Made by a program: the position numbers and the translations under genes. From JAFTYO01 sp045613125 (GTDB lineage: Bacteria > Pseudomonadota > Alphaproteobacteria > RF32 > CAG-239): DNA of 64,000 nt. Shown in pieces: positions 26,990 through 36,998 of this stretch. The notes under the pieces were generated by a model that worked only from the letters and a program-made list of their open reading frames with translations, was not told the origin of the DNA and did not search any database. Numbering within the stretch: the stretch's first letter is position 1; each line of letters begins with the position of its first letter. The stretch is from positions 186,001 through 250,000 of the forward strand of contig JAZLAM010000022.1 in NCBI GenBank assembly GCA_045613125.1, written 5' to 3'.

Positions 26990-29900
26990 ATGAAACAAAA
27001 TACGGAAACATTAAAATCTCAAACATTTTCTTCAATACCTAAAGGTTTTGATGCTTTTTGGCTTGAAAGAATATCAAATACAACAAATAAAGATATATTA
27101 TACATCACAAGTAATGGAAGAGAACTTGTTCAAACTGCCGAAATAATAAAATATATCAATCCTGAAATTGAGGTCTTGCTTTTTCCGGCATGGGATACTG
27201 TTCCTTATGACAGAGTTTCTCCTAACATAAATATCTTGTCACAACGCTTGGAAGCTTTATCAAAGCTCACGCTTGAACCTAATGTTAAATATAAACGAAT
27301 CGTAATAACAAGTGTTGGTGCCGCAATACAGAAACTACCCCCTAAAAAAATTTTCTTTAACTCGAATCGGCTAATTAAAATTGGTGCAAAGCTCGACTTT
27401 AACAATTTTTTACACTATTGCTCAATTAACGGATATTGCAGAGTTGAACAAGTTATGGAGCCTTCCGAATTTGCCATACGTGGTGATATTATTGATATTT
27501 TTCCTATCGGGGCAGAAGAACCTATAAGAATAGACTTATTTGATGATGAAATTGAAAATATCAGAACATTCAATCCTCTCAACCAACGCTCAACCGGAAA
27601 CTTAAACGAATATACTTTTATGGTTGCCAATGAGGTGATATTAAATGAAAATACAATAAAGAATTTCAGACTTACTTATCGTGAAGAATTTGGTACCAGT
27701 GGTATAAAAGATGAAATTTACGAATCGATATCTTCCGGAAAAAAATATATCGGTATGGAAAATTGGCTACCGTTTTTCTACGATGAAACATTACCCACTT
27801 TGTTTGATTATATGCCTTCTGCACATATTGTGCTCGGCAATAACTATACCGATGCTCTTAAAGCAAAAGAAGAAAGCATTATAGATCACTACAAATCAAG
27901 GCTTGATGTTCTAAACTTAAAAAACAATTCCGAAGAACAAACATATCGTCCGATTAAACCGGAAACATTATACTTAAACGAATCGGAATTTGAAAATATT
28001 ATACAAAGCAAAATATATACAAAATTAACATCTCTTAGCCTACCTGACAGTGAAAATATTACAAACTTAAAAGTTATACCTGCTCGTGATTTTTCGCATG
28101 CCAAAAACGTTAATTTATCTGCCGTATACCAAGACTTAAAAGATTATCTTAGTGAAAATGCAAAACTAAAACGTATCATTTGTTGTCACAGCTTAGGTTC
28201 AAGAGAACGTTTGTTTAATATGATGTCTGAGCACGATATAAAAGATTTATGTTTTGCAGAATCTTATGCTGAAGCACTTAAAAAAGCGAATCTGAAAAAA
28301 GTTGTTATGATAATTCTCAACTTGGAACACGGATTTAAAAATGAAGAATTTTGCATTATTACTCAAGCTGATATTTTAGGTGAAAGAAAAGATAATAAAC
28401 AAAGTAAAAAAGTTTCAAAGCAAGATTTTATAGCTGATATTTCTTCTCTACATATTGGCGAATTGGTTGTTCATATTGAACATGGAATCGGTCGTTTCAT
28501 GGGACTTGAAACCATCACAGCCGGAGGTGCCGTACATGATTGTTTGAAAATTATTTATGCCAATAATGATAAGCTTTTTGTTCCGGTTGAAAACATAGAT
28601 GTAATTTCTCGTTACGGCTCAGATGATGAAAACGTTGTTCTTGACACATTAGGCTCTGTAGCATGGCAAGCTAAAAAAGCAAAAGTAAAAGAAAAAATAA
28701 AAGACATTGCAGAAAAACTTATCAAACTCGCCGCCGAAAGAAAACTAAAATCTTCTGATGCTTTTATACCACCTTCTGGTTTATTTGATGACTTTTGCTC
28801 TCGTTTTTCTTATAGTGAAACAGATGACCAGCTTAAAGCCATAAAAGATGTCTTACAAGATTTAAATGGTGGCACTCCGATGGATAGATTGGTTTGTGGC
28901 GATGTCGGTTTTGGGAAAACCGAAGTTGCATTAAGAGCCGCTTTTACGGTTGCGATGAGTGGTGCTCAAGTTGCTCTGATTGTTCCGACAACTTTACTTG
29001 CCAGACAACATTATCTTAATTTTAAAGAACGCATGCAAGGTTTTCCTGTAAAAGTAAAAATGCTTTCAAGACTGGTTAGTGCAAAAGAAATAAAAGAAAC
29101 TCAGGAAGGTCTAAAAAACGGTTCAATTGAAATTGTTATCGGTACACATGCTTTGTTATCACAGAATGTTAAGTTTTGTAACTTAGGTCTTTTAATTATA
29201 GATGAAGAACAACATTTTGGTGTTGCTCATAAAGAAAAATTAAAATCATTAAAATCTGATGTTCACGTACTAACCTTAAGTGCAACTCCAATTCCGAGAA
29301 CTTTACAATTGTCATTAACAGGTGTTAAAAATTTGAGCATAATTGCGACTCCTCCGGTTGATAGACTTGCTGCCAGAACTTTTGTTATGCCATTTGATAA
29401 AGTTATGATTAAAGAAGCAATTTACAGAGAAAAATTCAGAAACGGACAAACATTTTTTGTATGCCCACGAGTTTCTGACATTGCATCTGTTTATAATGAA
29501 CTCAAAGAGCTTGTTCCCGATATCAAAATTGCGATAGCTCACGGACAAATGCCTGTTAAAGATTTGGAAGATATAATGGTAGATTTTGCTGCGAAAAAAG
29601 CTGATGTTTTATTATCCACCACTATTATCGAATCGGGAATTGATATGCCTTCGGTAAACACTATGATAATATATCGTGCTGATATGTTCGGCTTGGCACA
29701 ACTATATCAATTAAGAGGCAGAATCGGACGTTCAAAAGTAAGAGGATATTGCTATTTTACCATTCCTCCAAAGAAAAAACTAAAACCGATTGCCGAAAAA
29801 AGATTAAACATATTATCTGCTCTTGATACATTAGGAGCCGGTTTTTCTCTTGCAAGTCATGATATGGACATAAGAGGATCAGGAAACGTTTTAGGCACGG

Positions 29901-30463
29901 AACAATCCGGACATATCAAAGATGTTGGTATAGCTCTTTATCATCACATGTTAGAAGAAGAGATTATACGTCAAAAAGCAGCTCTTTCAGAAGAACTAGC
30001 AACTGAATTAAAAATCGAAGATTGGGCACCTCAAATCACAACCGGAATTCCGATTATTATTGAAGAAAAATATGTAAAAGATTTAGGGGTACGGTTAGGT
30101 TTATATAAACGAATCGGTGCAATTAAAACAACAGAAGAACTGTTAGATATGAAAGAAGAACTGATTGATCGCTTCGGACCTATTCCGTCAGAAGTTGAAA
30201 ACTTGCTTACGACCATAGAAATCAAACAACTTTGTTATAAAGCAAACATTGCAAAAATTGATGCAGGTGCAAAAGGTATCTTAATTACATTCCATAATGA
30301 TACTTTTCATTCGGTTGATAAACTTTTAGATCTGGTTGCCCGTTCGTTTGGTGTTATAAAAATAAGGCCTGATCAAAAATTATTTATTGAGGGCAATTTA
30401 CAAGATTATCAAAAACGAATCGGTTTAATAAAAAAATATGTCGAATTGCTAAGTAAGATGTAA
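26990..30463 (+). CDS. mfd: transcription-repair coupling factor
   Basis: Mfd pushes stalled RNA polymerase off DNA lesions and recruits UvrA. The 1157-residue protein has a UvrB-like N-terminal part (FPAWDTVPYDRVSP; GDIIDIFPIG), the RNA-polymerase-interaction domain (VHIEHGIGRFMGLE, near 490), the RecG-like motor with Walker A GDVGFGKTEVALRA (near 640), DEEQHFGV and the TRG motif region, and the C-terminal autoinhibitory domain. Length and motifs are complete. It is convergent with the J-domain gene, with stop codons touching. Confidence 0.97.
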   Translation: MKQNTETLKSQTFSSIPKGFDAFWLERISNTTNKDILYITSNGRELVQTAEIIKYINPEIEVLLFPAWDTVPYDRVSPNINILSQRLEALSKLTLEPNVKYKRIVITSVGAAIQKLPPKKIFFNSNRLIKIGAKLDFNNFLHYCSINGYCRVEQVMEPSEFAIRGDIIDIFPIGAEEPIRIDLFDDEIENIRTFNPLNQRSTGNLNEYTFMVANEVILNENTIKNFRLTYREEFGTSGIKDEIYESISSGKKYIGMENWLPFFYDETLPTLFDYMPSAHIVLGNNYTDALKAKEESIIDHYKSRLDVLNLKNNSEEQTYRPIKPETLYLNESEFENIIQSKIYTKLTSLSLPDSENITNLKVIPARDFSHAKNVNLSAVYQDLKDYLSENAKLKRIICCHSLGSRERLFNMMSEHDIKDLCFAESYAEALKKANLKKVVMIILNLEHGFKNEEFCIITQADILGERKDNKQSKKVSKQDFIADISSLHIGELVVHIEHGIGRFMGLETITAGGAVHDCLKIIYANNDKLFVPVENIDVISRYGSDDENVVLDTLGSVAWQAKKAKVKEKIKDIAEKLIKLAAERKLKSSDAFIPPSGLFDDFCSRFSYSETDDQLKAIKDVLQDLNGGTPMDRLVCGDVGFGKTEVALRAAFTVAMSGAQVALIVPTTLLARQHYLNFKERMQGFPVKVKMLSRLVSAKEIKETQEGLKNGSIEIVIGTHALLSQNVKFCNLGLLIIDEEQHFGVAHKEKLKSLKSDVHVLTLSATPIPRTLQLSLTGVKNLSIIATPPVDRLAARTFVMPFDKVMIKEAIYREKFRNGQTFFVCPRVSDIASVYNELKELVPDIKIAIAHGQMPVKDLEDIMVDFAAKKADVLLSTTIIESGIDMPSVNTMIIYRADMFGLAQLYQLRGRIGRSKVRGYCYFTIPPKKKLKPIAEKRLNILSALDTLGAGFSLASHDMDIRGSGNVLGTEQSGHIKDVGIALYHHMLEEEIIRQKAALSEELATELKIEDWAPQITTGIPIIIEEKYVKDLGVRLGLYKRIGAIKTTEELLDMKEELIDRFGPIPSEVENLLTTIEIKQLCYKANIAKIDAGAKGILITFHNDTFHSVDKLLDLVARSFGVIKIRPDQKLFIEGNLQDYQKRIGLIKKYVELLSKM

Positions 30464-31009
30464 TTATTTTTCATTTATTTTTTCTGACAACTCTTTATAC
30501 GCTACGGTAATTTTTTTGAATTTTTCTTCACACATTTTATCACCTGCATTTACATCTGGATGATATTTTTTTACCAGTTTTTTATATTGTTGCTTTAAGT
30601 TTTCCGGTGTCAAATCATCTATTTCCAAATCTAAAGTTTTGGCATATTCTATATCTTTAGATGTAAAATAAACATTTGTTTTTACGTCAGAAGAACTAAA
30701 GCTTCCTTCTATACCAAGTTCATCGATAAAATCATATCCGAATTGGTATCTTATTTTTGAACGAAAACCGCCAAAATGCATTCTGCGTTTAATAGGCTCA
30801 TCTTCATCTAATCCGTCTTTATAATAATTCCATCTTGCATTGTATTCTTGCACATGTTTTAAGCAAAACCAATAATACTCCTTTAAGCTTTTATCCTTAG
30901 GAGCTTTATATTCGCCTTTTTCATTACATTCGGGATGATCACATGTATGTGCTTTTCCTTCGTTTTGGGGGGCAAAATATTTTCTTGTTCTTACTTTTTG
31001 ATACTTCAT
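30464..31009 (-). CDS. J-domain protein with Cys/His-rich N-terminus
   Basis: A 181-residue protein of a family well represented in Alphaproteobacteria. The N-terminal half has a possible zinc site, CDHPEC followed by WFCLKHVQEYN, and the C-terminus is a J-domain with the HPD motif (KKLVKKYHPDVNAGD), which stimulates Hsp70 ATPase. The ATG at 31009 is the only good start; its GGAGG lies only two bases upstream, closer than normal, while an in-frame TTG at 31048 lacks a site. Confidence 0.88.
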   Translation of the reverse strand: MKYQKVRTRKYFAPQNEGKAHTCDHPECNEKGEYKAPKDKSLKEYYWFCLKHVQEYNARWNYYKDGLDEDEPIKRRMHFGGFRSKIRYQFGYDFIDELGIEGSFSSSDVKTNVYFTSKDIEYAKTLDLEIDDLTPENLKQQYKKLVKKYHPDVNAGDKMCEEKFKKITVAYKELSEKINEK

Positions 31010-31119
31010 GACCTCCTTAATACTCTCGTTTATAAATTTTAGCAACAATAAAAGGTATTGCTAAATAATTTTCTTATCGTTATGATAACTGAAGATATAA
31101 TTTAATCGGAGTTTTTAAT

Positions 31120-31959
31120 ATGCCGGAACTACCGGAAGTCGAAACAATCAAAAATGCAATTCAAAAATCAGTTATGGGAGCAAAAATTTTGAACACGGAA
31201 GTTTATTGCCGTAAGTTTAGAATCGAAATTCCAGAAGATTTTGAGAAAAAAATATATAAATCTAATATCACTGATATCAAACGAATCGCTAAATATATCG
31301 TAATACACTTAGATAACGGTTTTAGCATTGTTTGGCATCTTGGCATGAGCGGACGTATTAAAATTTGCGAATCCGTACCCAAAGAGCTTCAAAAACATGA
31401 TCATGTAGTAATTACAACCGATAAATGTATACTTATATATAATGATGCAAGACGTTTTGGTATGATAGACATTACGGAAACCGAGAAACTACAACAACAT
31501 TTTGCTTTTAAAAATATAGGCATTGATCCTTTTGATCAAAAATTAAATGCAACTTATTTAGTAAATAAATTAAAAAATAAAAAAACGCCGATTAAAGTTG
31601 CCTTACTTGACCAATCTATCATAAATGGAATCGGAAATATATATGCTTCAGAAGCTTTATATTTAGCTGAGATATTACCAAACAGAGAATCTGAAAAATT
31701 AAATATAGATGAATGCGAATCGCTTATAACAGCCATCAGGTTTGTTCTTGATAAGGCAATTAAAGCCGGTGGTTCGACTCTAAGAGATTATATCAGGCCT
31801 GATGGTTCAACCGGATATTTTCAAAATGAACATTGCGTATACAATAAAACCGGACAACGCTGCCCTAATTGTATATGCAATATAAAACAAACCAAAGGCA
31901 TACAAAAAACAATTTTAGGCGGTCGTTCGACATTTTATTGCAAAACTTTGCAAAAGTGA
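31120..31959 (+). CDS. mutM: formamidopyrimidine-DNA glycosylase, zinc finger altered
   Basis: MutM removes 8-oxoguanine and cuts the abasic site. The 279-residue protein starts MPELPEVETI, giving catalytic Pro2 and Glu3 after Met removal, and has LGMSGRIKI, the conserved ARRFGM loop and the helix-two-turn-helix region NGIGNIYASEAL. The C-terminal zinc finger has the first pair (CPNC) but the last pair reads CKTL where C-x2-C is expected, so the fourth ligand is missing unless C in CIC or an upstream HC substitutes. It is followed by a secreted protein gene and rpsT-dnaA, an alphaproteobacterial arrangement. Confidence 0.94.
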   Translation: MPELPEVETIKNAIQKSVMGAKILNTEVYCRKFRIEIPEDFEKKIYKSNITDIKRIAKYIVIHLDNGFSIVWHLGMSGRIKICESVPKELQKHDHVVITTDKCILIYNDARRFGMIDITETEKLQQHFAFKNIGIDPFDQKLNATYLVNKLKNKKTPIKVALLDQSIINGIGNIYASEALYLAEILPNRESEKLNIDECESLITAIRFVLDKAIKAGGSTLRDYIRPDGSTGYFQNEHCVYNKTGQRCPNCICNIKQTKGIQKTILGGRSTFYCKTLQK

Positions 31960-31966
31960 GGAATTT

Positions 31967-32329
31967 ATGAAAAATTTTATAGCGACACTTCTTTTAACAT
32001 TAAGTATATCTGCCACATGTAAGGCAGAATCGTTTATTGAAGGCATGGAAGATATACCTCTTGCACCTCATTTAACACAAATTGCACCTCAAAATTTTTC
32101 ATTTGGAAATGAAGAGACACGTATTATTGAGGCGTATTTCAAATCTGATAAAACAACAAGTGATAAAGTAGAATCGTTTTATCTTGACAGTTTAAATCAA
32201 CTAGGATGGACTTTTAAGGGGAAAACCAAAAACATCATCATATTTGAACGCAATCAAGAAGAACTTGATATTATAACTGAAAACTTAAAACCTCTTCTTA
32301 TACGTGTAACTTTAACCGGTAAGCCTTAA
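31967..32329 (+). CDS. hypothetical secreted protein
   Basis: A 120-residue protein with a signal peptide (about 1-20, ending ATCKA before ESF). The mature part, with ETRIIEAYFKSDKT and SFYLDSLNQLGWTF, matches the outline of small periplasmic proteins found after mutM in Alphaproteobacteria. GAGG precedes the ATG, and the gene starts 7 nt after the mutM stop, so the two are co-transcribed. Function unknown. Confidence 0.65.
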   Translation: MKNFIATLLLTLSISATCKAESFIEGMEDIPLAPHLTQIAPQNFSFGNEETRIIEAYFKSDKTTSDKVESFYLDSLNQLGWTFKGKTKNIIIFERNQEELDIITENLKPLLIRVTLTGKP

Positions 32330-32446
32330 AAAAAGCAAAATTTTTACTTTTTTTTAAAAATTGTTGTTGACTTTACATAATTCTAACGGCTATAAAGCAT
32401 ATCAGAATATTTTTTGTAATTAACTAAATTAAACAGGAAGAAAGAT

Positions 32447-32707
32447 ATGGCCAATCATAAATCGGCAAAAACGAGAATTAGAAGAAACGATAAACGTAGC
32501 GTAATTAACGGCATGAGAAGAAGCCGCGTAAGAACTTTTGTTAAAAAAGTTGTTGCTTTGATCGCTGCTGGTAACAAAGAAGAAGCAACTGTTGCATTTA
32601 ATGTTGCTCAAAGCGAAATGATGCGCGCTGCTCAAAAAGGTATTTTTCACAAAAATATGGCTTCACGTACAATTTCTCGTTTAGCTCAAAAAATTAAAGC
32701 TTTGTAA
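32447..32707 (+). CDS. rpsT: 30S ribosomal protein S20
   Basis: An 86-residue basic three-helix protein that binds 16S rRNA. MANHKSAKTRIRRNDKR and the ending HKNMASRTISRLAQKIKAL match S20 throughout. A strong terminator follows, separating it from dnaA. Confidence 0.97.
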   Translation: MANHKSAKTRIRRNDKRSVINGMRRSRVRTFVKKVVALIAAGNKEEATVAFNVAQSEMMRAAQKGIFHKNMASRTISRLAQKIKAL

Positions 32708-32726
32708 TTTAGACTAAGCACTTTTT

Positions 32727-32776
32727 AAAGACACAAAAACCAGCCGATTAAGGCTGAGCTTTTGTGTCTTTTTTTA
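32727..32776 (+). terminator. intrinsic terminator after rpsT
   Basis: AAAGACACAAAA (32727-32738) pairs with TTTTGTGTCTTT (32761-32772), an inner CAGCC...GGCTG stem lies within, and a T-run ends the structure. Confidence 0.85.
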
Positions 32777-32839
32777 CATACAACTCAGCGAATCTGCCCG
32801 ACTCTGCAGAATCCCTATGTCAAGCAAAATAATTACAAT

Positions 32840-32854
32840 GTTCTAAAAATGTTC
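32840..32854 (+). promoter_or_regulatory. GTTC-N7-GTTC site, candidate LexA box
   Basis: GTTC (32840-32843), seven bases, and GTTC (32851-32854) match the direct-repeat LexA box known from Alphaproteobacteria. It lies 110 bases upstream of the dnaA ATG and beyond the rpsT terminator. About one such match is expected by chance in a window of this size and composition, so its position is the main support. Confidence 0.4.
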
Positions 32855-32963
32855 TATTGTTTTTTTATTTTTTATGGTTAGTATTTGACTCACTTTAAGA
32901 GTTAGTATCGACTTTTATAAAAATAACAAATTGGATTAATATATAATAATTAAGGAAGTAGAT

Positions 32964-34403
32964 ATGGCAGAAGAAGCAATGAGCAATAATGAAATTTCTG
33001 TTCAAAACCAATGGGAGCAGATTTGTAGCCAATTAAAATTAGAGTTTGGTGAAACAGCTTTTGACAGTTGGTTAAAACCGTTAAGTATAGGCTCATTTAA
33101 TGATGGTATTATGAATATTTGTGTTCCGACCGCTTTTATGAAAAATTGGGTTATAACTCATTATTCTGACCGAATTCACAAAATTTGGGAAAATAAGAAT
33201 CCGAACGTTAAAAAAGTTAACTTCATGGTTCAAACCGTAAATACCATTACAAATCATAATCATGATACATCATTATTAAAGAAAATTTCTTCCACGCCTA
33301 CTCCGCAAAATTTTTATGCATCTAACTATGCTAATGCTATCAATTTTAATGAATATGTTCATCCTGAAGGAGCATCTCAACTTTCAGCTCCTTTAAATCC
33401 TGCTTATACATTCGAATCATTCATTGTCGGAAAGACTAATGAGTTTGCATATGCTGCGGCCAGAAAGGTTGCAGAGACGAAAAATGTATCTTTTAACCCA
33501 TTATTTTTATATTCAGGTGTTGGTCTTGGTAAAACACATCTTATGCATGCAATTGCTTGGCATATAAGAAAACAAGACCCAAGTCGTAATGTGATCTATT
33601 TATCAGCTGAACAGTTTTTATATAAATTTGTTAAAGCTTTACGTTATAAAGATACAACAGCATTTAAAGAACAGTTTCGTTCGGTTGATGTTTTGATGGT
33701 AGATGATGTTCAATTTATGAGCAACAAAGGTTCTACTCAAGAAGAATTTTTCTATACATTTAATTCATTAATTGAAGAAGGTCGTCAGATCATTATATCA
33801 GCTGACAAATCTCCTTCTGATTTAGATGGCATTGAGGCTCGTTTAAAATCTCGTTTGAATAGTGGATTAGTTGCAGACATACACCCTACTGATTTTGATT
33901 TAAGAATGGGAATATTAAATAATAAAGCTCGTCAAATGGGTGTCGAGTTGCCGGAGAAAGTTGCCGAATTTTTAGCTCAAAAGATTACATCAAACATTCG
34001 AGAGTTAGAAGGTTCTTTACGTCGAATCGCAGCACACTCACAACTTTTATCAAATAAAGAAATTACTTTAGACATGACACAAGATGTCTTAAAAGATATG
34101 TTACGTTCCATTGATAGAAAAACAACCATTGATGAAATTCAGAAAAAAGTTGCGGAATATTTTAATATTTCGGTTAAAGAATTACAATCATCACGTAGAG
34201 CACGCACTGTAGCCAGACCACGTCAGATTGCAATGTATTTAGCAAAACAACTCACTTCTCGTTCTTTACCTGAAATCGGTCGTAAATTTGATCGTGATCA
34301 TACAACTGTTATGCATGCAGTCAGAAAAGTTGAAGAATTGATAACAGAAGATGTTTCTTTAGCTGAAAATGTCAATGACTTAAGGCGTGTGTTAGAAAAT
34401 TAA
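32964..34403 (+). CDS. dnaA: chromosomal replication initiator protein DnaA
   Basis: DnaA binds oriC and opens it, then loads the helicase. The 479-residue protein has the N-terminal DnaB-interaction domain (WLKPLSIGS), the AAA+ core with GVGLGKTHLMHAIA and LMVDDVQF, the sensor region and the C-terminal DNA-binding helix-turn-helix with RARTVARPRQIAMYL and the signature FDRDHTTVMHA. I saw no cluster of DnaA boxes next to it. The rpsT-dnaA order is typical of Alphaproteobacteria. Confidence 0.97.
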   Translation: MAEEAMSNNEISVQNQWEQICSQLKLEFGETAFDSWLKPLSIGSFNDGIMNICVPTAFMKNWVITHYSDRIHKIWENKNPNVKKVNFMVQTVNTITNHNHDTSLLKKISSTPTPQNFYASNYANAINFNEYVHPEGASQLSAPLNPAYTFESFIVGKTNEFAYAAARKVAETKNVSFNPLFLYSGVGLGKTHLMHAIAWHIRKQDPSRNVIYLSAEQFLYKFVKALRYKDTTAFKEQFRSVDVLMVDDVQFMSNKGSTQEEFFYTFNSLIEEGRQIIISADKSPSDLDGIEARLKSRLNSGLVADIHPTDFDLRMGILNNKARQMGVELPEKVAEFLAQKITSNIRELEGSLRRIAAHSQLLSNKEITLDMTQDVLKDMLRSIDRKTTIDEIQKKVAEYFNISVKELQSSRRARTVARPRQIAMYLAKQLTSRSLPEIGRKFDRDHTTVMHAVRKVEELITEDVSLAENVNDLRRVLEN

Positions 34404-34429
34404 AGCAATCGACATAATATACTTCATAG

Positions 34430-34455
34430 CCCCGTGTAATAACGGGGTTTTTTAT
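34430..34455 (+). terminator. intrinsic terminator after dnaA
   Basis: CCCCGT and ACGGGG form a six-base stem around a short AT loop, followed by six T; the structure ends at the stop codon of the convergent rnhB. Confidence 0.8.
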
Positions 34456-35081
34456 AATTTTTCTAAAATTTCAGCAATCGGCTTATATGATTTTCTATGC
34501 TCTTGGCAAATACCATACTTATTTAAACCGTCTATATGAATTTTGGTACCATATCCTGCATTTTTTTCGAATCCGTAATAGGGATATTTTTTAGCTAATT
34601 CTTTCATAATATTATCTCTATATACTTTTGCCATAATTGAAGCAGCTGAAATAGATAATGATATAGAATCACCTTTTATAATAGTTTTCACATCGCAAAT
34701 AAAAGGTTTTGGAGTTTGGTTACCATCAACAAGGGCAATATCCGGCTTTACAGATAAATTTTCGGTAGCACGTCGCATTGCGTTAAAAGTAGCTTGTAAA
34801 ATATTTATGTCATCAATTTCTTGTGCACTTGACAAACCAACGCCATAACATAAATGTCCAAGATTGCTTTCCTGTTTAATCAACCCATATAATTCTTCAC
34901 GTTTTTTCGCACTTAATTTTTTAGAATCGTTAAGCGATGAAATTAAATATGGATTTATAGCATCTCTATCTAAAAAGATAACAGCACCTGCAACCACCGG
35001 TCCGGCCCACGGCCCTCGTCCAGCTTCATCAATACCGGCAATTAATCCTGTAAATTTATCTTCTTCTTCCCAACTTGGCAT
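34452..35081 (-). CDS. rnhB: ribonuclease HII
   Basis: RnhB removes ribonucleotides and RNA from RNA-DNA hybrids. The 209-residue protein has GIDEAGRGPWAGPVVAGAV, carrying the first Asp-Glu pair, ALVDGN with the next Asp and SISAASIMAKVYRD with the last. It is convergent with dnaA. Confidence 0.96.
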   Translation of the reverse strand: MPSWEEEDKFTGLIAGIDEAGRGPWAGPVVAGAVIFLDRDAINPYLISSLNDSKKLSAKKREELYGLIKQESNLGHLCYGVGLSSAQEIDDINILQATFNAMRRATENLSVKPDIALVDGNQTPKPFICDVKTIIKGDSISLSISAASIMAKVYRDNIMKELAKKYPYYGFEKNAGYGTKIHIDGLNKYGICQEHRKSYKPIAEILEKL

Positions 35082-35186
35082 TTATCATCATCCTTCAGCC
35101 AAACTTACTTTATTTTGTGTAAGCTCAATACATTTCAACTTATTGGTATATTCTCATTACAAAAGATTTTTAAATTTTGCAATAAT

Positions 35187-35498
35187 TTAATTACGCACAA
35201 TCGGAACACCTTCGTAATCGGCTTCTATCATACCACCAATCACAACAGCAACATTATTGTATCCACTTTTTTCAAACATCTGAGCAGCCTGAGAAGATCT
35301 TCCGCCGGATGAACATATTATATTTATAGTTTGGGTTCCGTCAAGATTATGCTCTTTAATAAAAATTTCCGGTTTTAATGTTCTTAACGGTTCAAGTTCA
35401 TGATTATAAGCCAAACTTTCTTCATCATGTTCTTCAATCTCCCTAACATCTAAAATAAACGAATCCGAGGTTAAATCTTTTGGCTTGATAAATTGCAT
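35187..35498 (-). CDS. rhodanese-like domain protein
   Basis: A 103-residue single rhodanese domain. FILDVREIEEHDEE is the CH2A strand and IICSSGGRSSQAA holds the active-site cysteine loop (CSSGGRS). Such proteins carry sulfur as a persulfide. The ATG at 35498 has AGGAG six bases upstream, which decides it over an upstream start at 35534. Confidence 0.88.
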   Translation of the reverse strand: MQFIKPKDLTSDSFILDVREIEEHDEESLAYNHELEPLRTLKPEIFIKEHNLDGTQTINIICSSGGRSSQAAQMFEKSGYNNVAVVIGGMIEADYEGVPIVRN

Positions 35499-35609
35499 AT
35501 ATATCTCCTTTTTTGTATAAGATATAATCATCATAAACTTGATTTAAATTAGATAAAACTGAGTATAGAAAAGACTCCGATAAAGAGACTTTTTGCGCTT
35601 AATTATGTT

Positions 35610-36998
35610 TTATTTCTGTAATTTTTGCAACATTTTATCTTTGATAACATCTGTTATACCATAAGACTGTGTATTTTGATCTGAAGATTTAACACTTGAT
35701 TTCTTTGAATTAGTAATTCCACGTAATTCCATAATCTTTTGTGCATTATTTTTTTGATGATTGTCTTGCGTTTTTACAGTTGTTTCATTTGTGCTTGGTA
35801 GCACGGTTTGTATGGTAGTTTGCTCTTTATTCTTGTTTAGACGATTTCCGGCACGAAGAGCTTCCCTATTTGTATCTCTCATAGCACTTGCCGTCTCACG
35901 CATTGCATTTAAGGTTGCCTCAGGGCCTTGTTTCAACCGTTGCCATTCTTGCTTGTTTGCTTCTTTGTTATCTCTGCATGTTTGCTTATAATCACGTTCC
36001 ATTTGAGCATAATTCGAATCTTCTTTATTTACAGGTTCTGATCCTGCATAGCCATATTCTACCGTAGTTGTATGTTCTATTTTATCATATGTTGTTCTTT
36101 TATACATACCTGTTGAACTATCCATTCCGCTGTATTCATCAACAATTCTTTCATCACTGTCTTCTATTGTATATCTTAAACCTTCCGCACTATATTCAAA
36201 TGTTTCTCGTTCATGAAGCTCTTGATCTTCATAGAAACTCTCATTTATCAGCGTTAATGATCTTCCATCATAGCTAGTCCGGCCATTTTCGCCATATAAC
36301 TGAGAAGTATGGTCTAATTTACCTGTTCTTAAATTAGCATTAATTGTATATGTGTCTTCATCATCAAAAGAAATTGTAGATTCAATTTTATTTCCGCGTA
36401 ATTGTGCCGAAATATGGTTTCCGTTACCATCTTCAGCATTTAACTCAACCGATCCAGGCCTGATTGTGCTTTCCATATTTATATCATCAATATGTCCGCC
36501 TATACTCATCTCATTATAACCGGCCTCAATGGTTATCGGATTTTCTTCATTAGAAGCTATTGATGCTTGATTGCCGTCAACTTGAACTGTAATGGTATCT
36601 CCCTCATTATTAATTTCCGGAGTAACCGGTGCCGGCATCACTATTTGTATCGTATCCGGAGTAAGCTCAGGAGCGATATCTTCTTTAACCGGAGTATCAG
36701 ATTGTATAGTATCAGGTGATATCTCAGCTTCAGGAGATAATTGAACTTGAGGAGTGTCCATAAGTTGTTGAGCTTCGTCAAAAGTTATTGTTCTTTCATC
36801 TTTATCTGGTTTCGTATTTTCTTGAGTTATATGATGCTCAGGCTTAGTTTCATTTTGTATATTTTGAGGTTCTTTATTTTCTCTCGAAACGCCCATCGTC
36901 ATTGCAGACGCTAAACCGACCGTTAAAACAGCACCTCTTTTTAAGTTTTTTTCAGCTTCTTCTTTTAATTTTTTTGCAGTTTCTTTAAAATCAGCCAT
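35610..36998 (-). CDS. long acidic hypothetical protein
   Basis: A 462-residue protein starting at the ATG at 36998 (the earlier codon at 37013 is TTG). An amphipathic N-terminus (ADFKETAKKLKEEAEKNLKR) precedes a single weak hydrophobic stretch (GAVLTVGLASAMTMGV), then a proline/threonine-rich acidic linker, a beta-rich middle with repeats of the ITVQVDGNQASI kind, and a glutamine/lysine-rich tail. No family recognised; it looks like a tethered surface or cytoskeletal-type protein. A good promoter lies just upstream. Confidence 0.5.
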   Translation of the reverse strand: MADFKETAKKLKEEAEKNLKRGAVLTVGLASAMTMGVSRENKEPQNIQNETKPEHHITQENTKPDKDERTITFDEAQQLMDTPQVQLSPEAEISPDTIQSDTPVKEDIAPELTPDTIQIVMPAPVTPEINNEGDTITVQVDGNQASIASNEENPITIEAGYNEMSIGGHIDDINMESTIRPGSVELNAEDGNGNHISAQLRGNKIESTISFDDEDTYTINANLRTGKLDHTSQLYGENGRTSYDGRSLTLINESFYEDQELHERETFEYSAEGLRYTIEDSDERIVDEYSGMDSSTGMYKRTTYDKIEHTTTVEYGYAGSEPVNKEDSNYAQMERDYKQTCRDNKEANKQEWQRLKQGPEATLNAMRETASAMRDTNREALRAGNRLNKNKEQTTIQTVLPSTNETTVKTQDNHQKNNAQKIMELRGITNSKKSSVKSSDQNTQSYGITDVIKDKMLQKLQK

